Source: JAJZJT01 sp049964655
GTDB lineage: Bacteria; Actinomycetota; Acidimicrobiia; Acidimicrobiales; RAAP-2
Direction: 5' to 3'
Length of the DNA stretch: 44,456 bases
Assembly (NCBI GenBank): GCA_049964655.1
Contig: JBMFXC010000012.1
Span: 1-44,456, forward strand
Shown: positions 7,750 through 17,400 of the stretch, one piece after another
Layout of the letters: each line of letters starts with the position of its first letter
Numbering within the stretch: position 1 is the stretch's first letter
Position numbers and translations under genes: made by a program
Notes under the pieces: generated by a model
Told to the model about the DNA's origin: nothing
The model's input: the letters and a program-made list of their open reading frames with translations, nothing else
The model's database searches: none

Positions 7750-8892
7750 TCAGCGCCGGGCGGGCGCGAGCGGGACGTGCCAGGTGACCGCCGTGCCACC
7801 CTCCGGCGGCCGCGTCGTCGAGAGCGAGCCCCCGAAGACCTCGGCGCGTGCCGCCATGTCGGCGAGGCCGTGCCCGGGCGAGCGCCTCGTCAGGTCGCCG
7901 AGCCCCCTGCCGTCGTCGACGACCCGCAGGGTGAGCTCGTCGTCGTCGACGGCGACGACGATCGAGCAGCGCTCGGCATCCGCGTGGTGCGCCACGTTGG
8001 CGAGCGCTTCGCGGACGGTCGCCAACAGCGCGGCGGCCACGTCCTCGGGCACCGACTGGTCGAGCGGACCGGAGACGGTGAGCTCCGGTGCGAAGCCCAG
8101 GATCGTGCTCGCCTCGGCGCACACTTCCTCGACTCGGCCCCGGGGCCCGACGGCTCGCTGGGGGGCGGGCTCGAGGGCGAAGACCACCGTTCGGACCTCG
8201 CGGATGATGCCGTCGAGCTCGGTGACGGCCGCGTCGACGACGTCGCCGGCGTCACCCGGCACGAGCGGCAGGACCGACTGCAGCTCGAGGCCGACGGCGA
8301 AGAGGCGTTGGATGACCGTGTCGTGGAGGTCGCGGGCGATGCGTTCGCGGTCGGCCACCAGGGTGAGATCGCGGACCTGCTCGAGCAGCCGGCTGTGCTC
8401 GATGGCGCCCACGGTGGTCGCTGCCAGGGCTTCGAGGACGCGTTCGTCGTCGTCGGTGAACGCTCCGTTGAGCTTGTCGGCGGCGAACAGCGCACCGCGC
8501 ACGGCTCCGTCGTGGAGGAGCGGGACGACGACGAGGGAGCGTCGCGGCAGGTCCCAGGGGGTGGCACCGTCGCTCGGGCCTTGGGCGCGTACGTCCTCGA
8601 GGCGGAGCGGCCGAGGATCGCGCAGGACCGACTCGAGAAGGCTGACGCTCCGCCGGTCTCGGCCGGCGGCATCGGGTTCCTCCGGGTCGCTCCCCACCGT
8701 CTCGACGATGCGGATGGCCTGTCCGCTCGGGTCCACGACCCCTGCCGCCGCGTACTGGGCGGCGGCGAGCGACTGGGCGCCTTCGGCCACCCGTCGGAGG
8801 ACGGCGGGGACCTCGACGGCTCCGTGGACGCGCACCACGACGCCGAGGAGGGCCCGGAGCTGGGCGGGGTCTGCCACCGAGCGGTACGGCAC
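7750..8892 (-). CDS. GAF-domain sensor histidine kinase (DevS/NarX-like, HisKA_3)
   Basis: This is a 380-residue cytosolic kinase with no TM segments. A single GAF domain spans residues ~20-168. The HisKA_3 dimerisation helix has the phospho-acceptor His190 in RERIARDLHDTVIQRLFAVGL. The HATPase_c domain spans ~270-375, with N-box REALANVAHHA and G-box DDGRGLGDL and GHGLADMAARA. DevS/DosS sensors have two GAF domains and ~580 residues; this one has one, so whether it senses haem or gas is unresolved. Start: GTG 8892 (VPYRSVADPAQL). The reading frame stays open far upstream, across the response-regulator gene, but that stretch is an antisense shadow. The divergent neighbour is the likely cognate regulator, 72 bp away. 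Confidence 0.92.
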   Translation of the reverse strand: MPYRSVADPAQLRALLGVVVRVHGAVEVPAVLRRVAEGAQSLAAAQYAAAGVVDPSGQAIRIVETVGSDPEEPDAAGRDRRSVSLLESVLRDPRPLRLEDVRAQGPSDGATPWDLPRRSLVVVPLLHDGAVRGALFAADKLNGAFTDDDERVLEALAATTVGAIEHSRLLEQVRDLTLVADRERIARDLHDTVIQRLFAVGLELQSVLPLVPGDAGDVVDAAVTELDGIIREVRTVVFALEPAPQRAVGPRGRVEEVCAEASTILGFAPELTVSGPLDQSVPEDVAAALLATVREALANVAHHADAERCSIVVAVDDDELTLRVVDDGRGLGDLTRRSPGHGLADMAARAEVFGGSLSTTRPPEGGTAVTWHVPLAPARR

Positions 8893-8908
8893 GGGGGCAT
8901 CTTCCCAT

Positions 8909-8941
8909 GCGGGCACCACCGGGTCGTCCCCTGGTGCCCGC
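8909..8941. promoter_or_regulatory. 10-13-10 inverted repeat between kinase and regulator
   Basis: GCGGGCACCA (8909-8918) and TGGTGCCCGC (8932-8941) are perfect inverted arms around a 13-nt centre that itself contains GGG-TCGT-CCC. It sits in the middle of the 72-bp gap between the divergent kinase and regulator starts. It could be an autoregulatory operator for the DevR-type regulator, or an RNA hairpin in a leader. It is not a match to the mycobacterial DosR box beyond the GGG/CCC core. Confidence 0.5.
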
Positions 8942-8964
8942 CGGAACGAAGGAGGACACTGGCC

Positions 8965-9627
8965 ATGAGCATCCGCGTGTTCCTGCTCGACGACCACCAG
9001 GTGGTGCGGGAAGGCCTTCGCAAGCTGTTGGAGGCCGAGGACGACATCGAGGTCGTCGGCGACTCGGGGTCGGCGGTCGACGCCCCGGCCGTCGCCCAGC
9101 TCGTCCGTCCCGACGTCGCCGTCCTCGATGTCCGCCTTCCCGATGGCGACGGTGTACAGGTGTGCCGCGAGATCCGTGCCGTCCAGCCCGAGGTGGCCTG
9201 TCTGATGCTCTCCTCGTTCGCCGACGAGGAGGCGCTGGCCCAGGCGGTCCTGGCCGGGGCGTCGGGCTACCTGCTCAAGCAGATCCATGGCAACGAGCTG
9301 GTCAGCTCCATTCGCGCCGTGGCGAACGGACGGTCGCTCATCGACACGACCACGGCACGCCGGGTTGTCGACCGCATCCGACGTGACCAGGACCATGCCG
9401 ACGACGTCGACCAGTTGACCGACCGAGAGCGGGAGATCCTGGCCCTGATCGCCGACGGCAAGACCAACCGGCAGATCGGAGCGGAGCTGTTCCTCTCCGA
9501 GAAGACGGTCAAGAACTACGTCTCCAACCTGCTGGCCAAGCTGGGCATGAGCCGGCGTTCCCAGGCCGCCGCGCTCGCCGCCCGGATCGCCGAGCACAAG
9601 GTCGACCCCGGGGCCTGGGGGAGCTGA
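8965..9627 (+). CDS. NarL/LuxR-family response regulator, DevR (DosR) subfamily
   Basis: The 220-residue DNA-binding response regulator has a receiver domain at ~3-120, with acidic pair D9/D10, phospho-acceptor Asp55 (AVLDVRLPDGDG), Ser83 and Lys105. The LuxR-type HTH is at ~150-210: LTDREREILALIADGKTNRQIG, then SEKTVKNYVSNLLAKLGM and RRSQAAALAARI. The recognition-helix region EKTVKNYVSNLLAKLGM..R..QAA is very close to actinobacterial DevR/DosR, which controls hypoxia and dormancy genes. The start ATG has a strong SD AAGGAGG (8949-8955) nine bases upstream. The divergent GAF kinase is the likely partner. Likely targets include the nearby Usp, GH65 and ppsA genes, but I found no good DosR box, so that is inference. 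Confidence 0.93.
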   Translation: MSIRVFLLDDHQVVREGLRKLLEAEDDIEVVGDSGSAVDAPAVAQLVRPDVAVLDVRLPDGDGVQVCREIRAVQPEVACLMLSSFADEEALAQAVLAGASGYLLKQIHGNELVSSIRAVANGRSLIDTTTARRVVDRIRRDQDHADDVDQLTDREREILALIADGKTNRQIGAELFLSEKTVKNYVSNLLAKLGMSRRSQAAALAARIAEHKVDPGAWGS

Positions 9628-9665
9628 GCGACGCCGGCACGAGCACCGGTGCCAGAATCGGGCGA

Positions 9666-9722
9666 CCGATCCCCGTCGGCACCACCGATCCCCGTCGGCA
9701 CCACCGATCCCCGCCGGCACGA
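9666..9722. repeat. 19-bp tandem repeat, three copies
   Basis: The unit CCGATCCCCGTCGGCACCA occurs at 9666 and 9685 exactly, and at 9704 with two changes. It lies in the 115-bp spacer between the response regulator and the LLM oxidoreductase, ending 20 bp before the latter's ATG. Each unit contains a near-palindromic core CGATCCCCGTCG. It could affect expression of the downstream gene, or be neutral. Confidence 0.95.
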
Positions 9723-9742
9723 CCAAGGAGCGCCCCGACCCG

Positions 9743-10792
9743 ATGCAGATCACCACGATGCTCAGCTACGCCGGCGGGTTCCGCCAGTCGGCCGCCCAGG
9801 TCGCCGAGTGGGAGCAGGCCGGACTCGACATGGTCTGGGTCGCCGAGGCCTACGGCTTCGACGGGCCCAGCTTGATGGGGTACCTCGCCGCCCTCACCGA
9901 GCGCGTCCGGATCGGCTCGGCCATCCTGCCCATCTACACCCGCACGCCGACGCTGCTCGCCATGACGGCCGCCGGGCTCGACGCGCTGTCGGAGGGCCGC
10001 TTCGAGCTCGGGCTCGGCGCGTCGGGTCCGCAGGTCATCGAGGGCTTCCACGGCGTCCCCTACACGGCCCCCCTCGGTCGCACCCGCGAGATCGTCGAGG
10101 TCTGCCGGGCGGTGTGGCGCCGTGAGACGCCGCTCGTCCACGAGGGTCGCCATTACACCATTCCGCTCCCGCCCGACCAGGGGACCGGCCTCGGCAAGCC
10201 GCTCAAGATCATCGGCCATCCCGTCCGCTCCGACATCCCCGTCTGGATCGCCTCGCTGGGCGAGAAGAACGTAGAGCTGACCGCCGAGATCGCCGACGGC
10301 TGGCTGCCCATGATCTTCGTCCCCGAGAAGGCCAAGCTCGTCTGGGGGAGCGCCCTCGACGCAGGTACCGCCCGCCGTGACCCGTCGCGGCCGCCGCTCC
10401 AGATCGCCGCCGGCGGCCTGCTCGCCATCGGTGACGGCCCCGACGTCACGGCGGTGCGCGAGCTGGCTCGCGGCATGCTCGCCCTCTACATCGGGGGGAT
10501 GGGAGCGAGAGGGCGCAACTTCTACAACGACGTGGCGCGCCGTTCGGGCTACGAGGCGGCTGCCGAACGGATCCAAGACCTCTACCTGTCCGGGAAGCGG
10601 GACGAAGCCGCTGCCGCCGTCCCGGACGACCTCCTCGAGCGCACGACCCTGTGCGGCCCGGCGGGCTATGTGGCCGAGCGGATCGCCGCCTATGCCGAGG
10701 CCGGAGTCACCCACCTGCAGGTGGCGCCGGTCCCGGTGGGCGACCAGCGCTCGGTCGACCTCATCGCCCACGTCGCTGAGCTGGCCGGTTGA
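9743..10792 (+). CDS. LLM-class F420-dependent oxidoreductase
   Basis: The 349-residue protein is a TIM-barrel enzyme of the luciferase-like monooxygenase superfamily, actinobacterial F420-binding branch. Diagnostic segments are the N-terminal strand-helix with EQAGLDMVWVAEAYGFDGPSLMGYLAA, then RVRIGSAILPIYTRTPTLLAM, SEGRFELGLGASGPQVIEGFHG and IPVWIASLGEKNVELTAEIADGWLP. It probably uses F420 or F420H2 rather than FMN, since this branch expands in F420-making actinobacteria; the substrate is unknown. The ATG has AAGGAG 12 bases upstream, a rather long spacing. The gene stands alone, following a tandem repeat and followed directly by a double hairpin. Homologues are often annotated as methylene-H4MPT reductase-like, which should not be taken literally. 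Confidence 0.88.
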   Translation: MQITTMLSYAGGFRQSAAQVAEWEQAGLDMVWVAEAYGFDGPSLMGYLAALTERVRIGSAILPIYTRTPTLLAMTAAGLDALSEGRFELGLGASGPQVIEGFHGVPYTAPLGRTREIVEVCRAVWRRETPLVHEGRHYTIPLPPDQGTGLGKPLKIIGHPVRSDIPVWIASLGEKNVELTAEIADGWLPMIFVPEKAKLVWGSALDAGTARRDPSRPPLQIAAGGLLAIGDGPDVTAVRELARGMLALYIGGMGARGRNFYNDVARRSGYEAAAERIQDLYLSGKRDEAAAAVPDDLLERTTLCGPAGYVAERIAAYAEAGVTHLQVAPVPVGDQRSVDLIAHVAELAG

Positions 10793-10843
10793 CCGCCCGC
10801 GCCGCGTGGGCGGCCGGTTGACCACCCACGTCGCGTGGGTGGT
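10792..10843 (+). terminator. Tandem covarying hairpins after the LLM gene
   Basis: Two hairpins of identical 10-3-10 layout lie 29 bp apart. The second (10821-10843) is perfect: ACCACCCACG, loop TCG, CGTGGGTGGT. The first (10792-10814), starting at the stop codon, is ACCGCCCGCG, loop CCG, CGTGGGCGGC. Stem changes between copies are compensatory (CCGCCC/GGGCGG against CCACCC/GGGTGG). There is no T-tract. This is most likely a terminator isolating the recCBD operon. Confidence 0.6.
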
Positions 10844-10903
10844 CGGTTGGCACCGACGGACGCGGTCGCCGGGATGGTGGTTCGGACCGTGACACCCCAC
10901 TAC

Positions 10904-10909
10904 TAGCCT
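10904..10909 (+). promoter_or_regulatory. -10 box of a leaderless recC promoter
   Basis: TAGCCT ends eight bases before the recC GTG, and no Shine-Dalgarno sequence is present. This is the TANNNT spacing expected for a leaderless actinobacterial mRNA. The -35 region (TTCGGA at about 10881) is weak. Confidence 0.5.
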
Positions 10910-10917
10910 CGGCGGCC

Positions 10918-13900
10918 GTGCTCCACCTGTACACGGCAGACCGGGTCGAGCCCCTGGCCCGGCACCTGGCTGAGCTGCTCGCCGACGTGCCTGCCGATCC
11001 CCTCTCGCCGGAGTGGGTCGCCGTCCCCTCCGAGGGCATGCGGCGGTGGCTCACCCTCGAGCTCGCCCGGACGCTGGGTGCCAGTGCGCCCGGATGGCAC
11101 GACGGTGTCGCCGCCAACATCCAGGCCCCGTTCCCCGGAGCGTTGCGCAGCGCGGTCCTGCGGGCCGGGCTCGGCGCAGACGAGCCGTGGACGGTCGACC
11201 GGTTGTCGTGGGCCATCCTGGCCGAGCTGGATGCCAGCCGCGGCGATCCGGAGCTCGGACCACTGGCCGAGGCGGGCGTGGCCAGCCGGTACGCGCGAGC
11301 TCGGCGGGTCGCCGACCTCTTCGACCGCTATGAGGTCCATCGGCCCACCCTGGTGCGTGCGTGGGCAGCGGGACGCGACGTGGGGCCGTCGGGGGGACTG
11401 CTTGACGAGCGGCGCCGTTGGCAGCCGATGTTGTGGCGCCGGGTCCGCCTTCGCCTCGGGGTGCCGAGCCCGGCCGAGCGTCTCCCCGGGCTGCTCGATC
11501 GGCTGGTGGCAGGCGACCTCGAGCTCGGGCTCCCGGACCGGCTGGCGTTCTTCGGGTTGTCCGTGCTGCCGGGCGGAGCCGACTTCCTCCCTCTCGCCGC
11601 CGCCGTCTCGGCCCATCGCGACGTCCACCTCTACCTGCTGGAGCCGTCCCCCGTGACAGCTCACCACCTCGCTGGTGCCGCCGCACCGGCGGCCGGCGGG
11701 CTCCGGCTGCGCGCCGAGGTCGACCTCGGCCGAGTGCACCACCCGCTGCTGCGCTCGTGGTCTCGTGCCCACGCCGAGACCGCGGTGCTGGTGGCCGACG
11801 CGGTTGACCAGGGGGTCCTCCCCGGGCGCCCCGTCCTCCTCGGCGAGACCGTCGACCGGCCGGCCACCACCCTGCTCGGCCGTCTCCAGGCGGACCTGGC
11901 GGCCGACCGGGTCGGGACGGCCGACTTCCGGCCCGATCCCGACGATCGGTCGGTGCAGTTCCACGCCTGCCACGGGCCGGCGCGCCAGGTCGAGGTTGCC
12001 CGGGACGTCCTCTGCCACCTGCTCGCCGACGACCCGACCCTGTCCGAGGACGACATCGTCGTGGTGTGCCCGGCGCTCGACGAGCTCGCCCCTCTGGTCA
12101 CCGCCGTCTTCGGTCCGCCGGCCGGCGAGGCGGTACGGTCGGCCGTCGCCGGTGGCGGTGGACCTCCCGTGCTGCGCTACCGGCTGGCCGACCGGTCTCT
12201 GCGTTCCCGAAACCCGTTGCTGGCGGCCGTCGACGCCATCCTCGCTCTGGCCGGCGGTCGGTTCACCGTCGACGAGGTGCTCGACGTGCTGGCCCTGCCC
12301 CCGGTGTGTCTCCGGCTCCACCTCACCGACCTCGATCTCGACCAGATCGACGCCTGGGCACGTCGGGCCAACGTCCGCTGGGGGCTCGACAGCGCGCATC
12401 GCGCCAGGTTCGGGGTGCCGGTGCCGATCGACGCCAACTCGTGGCAGGACGCCCTCGATCGGCTACTGGTCGGTCTCGCCGTCGCCCCGGCGCCAACGGC
12501 CCTGGCCGTGGGCGACCTGGCGGCGCTCGAGGTCGACGGTGACGACGCCGAACGGGCCGGTCGTCTGGCCGACGCCTTCGACGCGTTGCGTGCCCTGGCT
12601 GCCGCGTCGGCCACCGAGCGTCCGCTCGAGGCGTGGCTCGACGAGGTGGAGGCGGCTGCTGGCGCCCTCGTGGCCGCCCCACCCGACGAGCCCTGGCAGG
12701 CCGACAGCTTGGCGACCCTGTTCGCCGACCTGCGCGCAGAGGCTGCGGCTGCCGCCGAAGACGCCTCGGTCGCCTTGTCCTACACGGACCTCCGCCGGTT
12801 GCTCGCCGATCGTCTGGCCGGCGAGCCGGAGCGACCCGGGTTCTTCCGGGGCGGGATGGTGGTCACCTCGCTCCGGCCGTTGCGCTGGGTCCCCGCCCGG
12901 GTGGTCTGTCTGCTCGGGGCGGACGAGGCGGCCCTCAAGGGCGTGCTCGGCGGAGGAGACGACCTGCTCGCCCAGCAGCCGGCGGCTGGTGATCCCGACG
13001 GACGCGCCGAGGTGCGCCAGGCGCTCCTCGAGACGATCCTGGCCGCCCGCGACGTCCTCGTCGTGGTCCGTGACGGCTCCGACGTGCGCACCGGCCGGCT
13101 GGTGCCACCGGCCACGCCGGTCGCCGAGCTGCGCGACGCCGTCCTTGCCGCCGTCGATCCCGACGAACGCCAGGCGCTGGCCGCCCGGCTGGAGGTCGAG
13201 CATCCCCGCCACGGCTCCGATCCCGCCTGCTTCGAGGTCGGAGCCATCCTGCCGGGCCGCCCCTTCGGCTTCGACCCGCACGGGCTGGCGGGGGCAGTGG
13301 CCTGCCGGCACGACGCGGATCCTCAGCCGTTCCTCTCCGGGCCGCTCCCCGAGCGGGTCGAGCGCGTCGTCGACCTGGCCGCTCTCCACCGCTTCTTCGC
13401 CGATCCCACCGCGTCGTTCCTGCGTGACCGGCTTCGTCTCCACCTCCACCGAGCTGCCGAGGCGGCGGAGGAGGACCTGCCGGTCGAGGTCACGGCCCTG
13501 GCGCGCTGGCAGCTCGGTGAACGGTTGGTGGCCGCGCTCCTCTCCGGTGCCGACCAGGCCTCGTGGGAGCGCGTGGAGCGGCGGAGCGGCTCCGTGCCTC
13601 CGGGCGGCCTGGGCCAGCGTGTCCTCGACGAGGTTGCCGAACTGGCCGCTGCCGTCGTCGCCGACGCCCGGGAGCTCGGTGTGCTCCCGGGCCCGCCCGC
13701 GCCGACGTCGGTCGACGTCGAGCTCGACGACGGTACCCGGGTCGTCGGGACCGTCGACGTGCGGCTCGGCACAACTGGTCCGGGGCCAGCCGTGGTGGGG
13801 TGCTCTCGCCTCTCACCGCGGTCGTTGTTGCGGGCGTGGTTGGACCTCGTCGCCCTTGTCGCCACCGACGCCGCTGATCAGGCGAGCGAGGCCACCGGCG

Positions 13901-14478
13901 CCGCCGACCGGGCGAGCGAGGCCACCGGCGCCACCGATCGGACGAGCCGGACGAGCCGGACTACCGGTGGTGACCACCGGCGAGCGGTGGTGGTTGGCCG
14001 GAGCCCGTTGGGGAGCCCGGCGTCCGCTGGGGCGACTGCCGTGGCCGAGCTTCGGGTCCGGACTACCGGCGGCGGTGGTGACGAGGCCCGGCGGGTCGCC
14101 CGCGCCGGGCTGGCCGTGGCCGTCGACTGCTACCGGCGAGGCCTGCGGGCACCGGTCCCGCTCTTCCCGACCCTCTCGTTCCACGTGCACCGGGGGAGCG
14201 CGGCAGACGGGCAGTGGCGGGGTGGTCGCCATGGCTCGGCCGGCGACGGCGACGGGGCGGCCCGTCTGGTCTACGGCGACCTCGACCTGGCAGAGCTCCT
14301 TTCCCTCCCGGCCTGGTCGGGTGACCCGGCGGGGACCGGGGGGCGGGTCGAGCGGTTCGCCCACTACCTCTGGGGGGCTGTGGACGCGTCTGCCGTCATC
14401 GAGGGAGGGGCCTTCGGCGCCGGCACGACCAGCACCAGCACCAGCTCCAGCACCAGTGCCGAGGCTGGCAACCGGTGA
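10918..14478 (+). CDS. recC: Exodeoxyribonuclease V subunit gamma (RecC)
   Basis: RecC is the scaffold and Chi-recognition subunit of RecBCD, which resects double-strand breaks for recombination. The 1186-residue length fits the family. Recognisable segments include VAVPSEGMRRWLTLELARTLGA and DGVAANIQAPFPGALRSAVL near the N-terminus, then VQFHACHGPARQVEVARDVLCHLLADDP and DDIVVVCPALDELAPLVTAVFG around residues 340-400, all typical of RecC inactivated-helicase domains. A low-complexity linker of two 10-residue repeats occurs near residue 990, and the C-terminus ends in a Thr/Ser-rich tail. The GTG start at 10918 follows a leaderless-type -10 box. It overlaps recB by GTGA. Gene order C-B-D is the one seen in mycobacteria. 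Confidence 0.93.
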   Translation: MLHLYTADRVEPLARHLAELLADVPADPLSPEWVAVPSEGMRRWLTLELARTLGASAPGWHDGVAANIQAPFPGALRSAVLRAGLGADEPWTVDRLSWAILAELDASRGDPELGPLAEAGVASRYARARRVADLFDRYEVHRPTLVRAWAAGRDVGPSGGLLDERRRWQPMLWRRVRLRLGVPSPAERLPGLLDRLVAGDLELGLPDRLAFFGLSVLPGGADFLPLAAAVSAHRDVHLYLLEPSPVTAHHLAGAAAPAAGGLRLRAEVDLGRVHHPLLRSWSRAHAETAVLVADAVDQGVLPGRPVLLGETVDRPATTLLGRLQADLAADRVGTADFRPDPDDRSVQFHACHGPARQVEVARDVLCHLLADDPTLSEDDIVVVCPALDELAPLVTAVFGPPAGEAVRSAVAGGGGPPVLRYRLADRSLRSRNPLLAAVDAILALAGGRFTVDEVLDVLALPPVCLRLHLTDLDLDQIDAWARRANVRWGLDSAHRARFGVPVPIDANSWQDALDRLLVGLAVAPAPTALAVGDLAALEVDGDDAERAGRLADAFDALRALAAASATERPLEAWLDEVEAAAGALVAAPPDEPWQADSLATLFADLRAEAAAAAEDASVALSYTDLRRLLADRLAGEPERPGFFRGGMVVTSLRPLRWVPARVVCLLGADEAALKGVLGGGDDLLAQQPAAGDPDGRAEVRQALLETILAARDVLVVVRDGSDVRTGRLVPPATPVAELRDAVLAAVDPDERQALAARLEVEHPRHGSDPACFEVGAILPGRPFGFDPHGLAGAVACRHDADPQPFLSGPLPERVERVVDLAALHRFFADPTASFLRDRLRLHLHRAAEAAEEDLPVEVTALARWQLGERLVAALLSGADQASWERVERRSGSVPPGGLGQRVLDEVAELAAAVVADARELGVLPGPPAPTSVDVELDDGTRVVGTVDVRLGTTGPGPAVVGCSRLSPRSLLRAWLDLVALVATDAADQASEATGAADRASEATGATDRTSRTSRTTGGDHRRAVVVGRSPLGSPASAGATAVAELRVRTTGGGGDEARRVARAGLAVAVDCYRRGLRAPVPLFPTLSFHVHRGSAADGQWRGGRHGSAGDGDGAARLVYGDLDLAELLSLPAWSGDPAGTGGRVERFAHYLWGAVDASAVIEGGAFGAGTTSTSTSSSTSAEAGNR
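13881..13958. repeat. In-frame repeat inside recC (30 bp x2, then 9 bp x2)
   Basis: Two 30-bp copies start at GGCGAGCGAG (13881 and 13911), differing at two bases. Two 9-bp GACGAGCCG copies follow (13941-13958). Translated, they give a repeated DRASEATGA-like linker. Both units are whole codons. Confidence 0.9.
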
Positions 14479-17400
14479 CGTCGCCACCGGCCAGCCCTCG
14501 CACCTTCGACTTGCTCGGCCCGCTCCCGTCGGGGCGGACGGCCATCGAGGCGAGCGCCGGCACCGGCAAGACGTTCGCCCTCGCCACCCTCGCCGTGCGG
14601 TTCGTGGCCGAGGCCGACGTCCCCGTCTCCGAGCTGCTCTTCGTCACCTTCACCCGAGCGGCGGTCGCCGAGCTGCGTGACCGGATCCGCGGGCGGTTGG
14701 TCGGCGCCGTCACCTATCTGCGCGGCGACGAGACCCCGGTGCCCGACGATCCCCTCGGTGCCCATCTGGCCGCCTGCCACCGGTCAGCGCGCCTCGCCCG
14801 CCTCGAGCGGGCGGTCGCCGAGCTCGACGGAGCCTCGGTCCTCACCATCCACGGCTTCGCCACCCAGGTGCTGCCCACCCTGGGGCTGGGCAGCGGCGTG
14901 GACCCGGACCTCGTGCCGACCGGCTCGGCCGAGCGGCTCGTTCGCCAGGTCTGCGCCGATGTGCTCGCTATGGCGTCCGTCGAGGGCAGATCACCCGAAG
15001 ACCTGCCCGGGCTGGGACAGCTCGTGGACGAGACGCTGGCGTGTGCCCGGACCCCCGACATGGCGGTGGAACCGGCCTTCGACGAGCCCGGTGCGTCGAT
15101 GCGCACCCGGCTGCTCGCCGAGCTCGTGCGCCGCAGCCTCGCCGCCGCTGATCTCCGCCAGCGGTCGGCCGGCGTCCGCAGCTTCGACATGGTCCTCGCC
15201 GACCTCCGTGACGCTGTCCACGGCCCGGCCGGGCTCGTCGTGTCCGACGCCCTCCGCTCCCGCTACCGGGTCGCCTTCGTCGACGAGTTCCAGGACACCG
15301 ATCCGGTGCAGTGGGACATCTTCTCGACCCTCTTCGGCGGCGAGGGAAGCGGTACGACCCTCGTGCTGGTCGGTGATCCCAAGCAGGCCGTCTACGGCTT
15401 CCGTGGGGCGGACATCCCCACCTACCTGGCTGCCGTCGCCGACGCGTCGGGAGTCGAGCGCGCCTCGCTCGACACCAACTGGCGCTCGGACGCCCCGTTG
15501 CTCGCCGGCCTCGAGGCCCTCCTTGACGGGGTGACGTTCGGCGACCCGGCGATCGCCTTTCGGCCGGTCAGTGCGTGCGAGGCGCACCAAGGCGCCCGAC
15601 TGGCTACGGCCACCGGCGACCCGGTCGTCCCGGTCGAGGTCCGCCTGGCCATGGGGGGCGGGCTCGTCACGGCGACCAAGGCCGGTCGGCCGAAGGTGGC
15701 GGTCTCCGAGGCGCTGGGCGCCGTGCTGGCAGACCTCGTGGCCGTCGTCGGAGAGCACCTGGCCGGCTCGACGATCTCCGCCGGGGACGCCCCGTCGGGC
15801 TCCAGCCGCCCAGTGCGCCCTTCCGACCTCGCCGTGCTGGTCACGACGGCCTCCGTGGCCGAGCAGGTGCGTGCTGCCCTGGTGGCTTCCGGCATCCCCG
15901 CCGTCGCCGCCGGCCGGAGCGTGCTCGAGACCGACGCCGCGGACCAGTGGCGGTACCTGCTCGACGGGGTCGCCCACCCGGCCGACGAGGGTCGGGCGCG
16001 GGCGGTCGCCCTGTCGTGGTTCCTCGGCTGGACCGCGGACGAGCTCGACACCCGAGGAGACGAGGACCTGGTGGCCGTCAACGAGTCCCTCCGTCGTTGG
16101 GGCGAAGTGCTGGCTCAGTCGGGCCCGGCGGCGTTCGTGCACCGTGTCCGGTCCGAGACAGCCGTGGCCGCCCGGGTGCTCGCCCTGCCCGACGGCCGCC
16201 GGAAGCTGGCCGACCTCGACCATGTCGGCGAGCTGCTGGCCGCCGTGCCGAGCGGGTCCTACGCCGGGCCAGCCGGACTGCTCGACGGCTTGAGCGGCGA
16301 CCTCGCCGGCGTTCAGGCAGACGGCGATCGAGGCCGCCCCGACGCCCGCCGGAGCGAGGGCACCGAAGACGCCGTGCAGGTGCTCACGGTGTGGGCGGCC
16401 AAGGGGCTCGAGTTCGGCATCGTCTGCGTTCCCAACCTCTTCCAGTCGGCGACCTCTCGAACGCTGGTCGACTACCACCGGTCTAGCGACGGCGCGCGAG
16501 CGCACGACGTGGCCCGGGGCAAGGAGTGGCCCGACCGGGCGGGGGCGGCCGAGCGCCGCGAGCTGATGGAACGTGAGTGGGTCGGCGAGAGCCTCCGCCT
16601 GCTCTACGTGGCACTGACCCGGGCCAAGCACCAGGTCGTCGTGTGGTGGGCACCCGTGCAGGGCGCGGAGCAGACCGGTCTGGCCCGGGTGCTCTTCGGG
16701 CGCGTCGAGGGACGTGTCGACCCGTCGTGCCTGGTCGCCGACCCGGTGAGCCTTCCTGCCGACGCTGAGACCGCCCGTGCGGTCCTGGCCCCCGTGGAGC
16801 AGCGAGCCAGCGGTCTGGTCCGGGTCGAGGTCATCGGGTCCACCTCGGCAGCTCGCCCGGTGGCGTGCTCCGACGACCCGGTGCCCGAGCCGACCCACAC
16901 CCTGGCGGTCGCCACGCTCGAGCGGACGCCGGACCGCTCGAGGCGGCGTTGGTCGTTCTCGTCCCTCGTGGCCGCGTCGGCGACCCGGGGTGATCCCGCT
17001 GACCCCTCCGTCGGTGAGCGCGGGGCAGCAGACGAGCCCGACGACGACTACTCGGCGCGGGACGGGCAGCGTGGTCGGTCCGCTGAGGCACCCGCTCCGC
17101 CTGCCGCCGCAGCAGACCCGTCGCCCAACCGCCTTGCCGACTTGCCGGCGGGGACGGCGTTCGGCACGCTCGTCCACGCCGTCCTCGAAGGGGCCGACTT
17201 CGCCGCGGCAGACCGACGGGCTGCGCTCGAGGCCGCCGCCCGGCGCGAGCTTTCACGCGGCGCCACCGTGCCAGGGGGGCCAGTCGACCTCGACACCCTG
17301 GTCGACGCCCTCTTTGCCGTGCTGGACGCCCCGCTCGGCCCGGTCCTCGGTCACCGCCGGCTGGCCGACCTCGTCCGGAGCGACCGCCTGGACGAGCTCT

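Noticed and set aside
8893..9756. N-terminal extension of the histidine kinase to ~668 residues
   Set aside because: The extension is antisense to the response-regulator gene and has no sensor domain.
11675..14680. 1001-codon plus-strand frame inside recC
   Set aside because: Ser/Arg/Pro-rich translation without motifs; recC in the other frame has family signatures and is coupled to recB.
14991..17177. 728-codon minus-strand frame opposite recB
   Set aside because: Antisense shadow of recB; low-complexity translation and no start signals.
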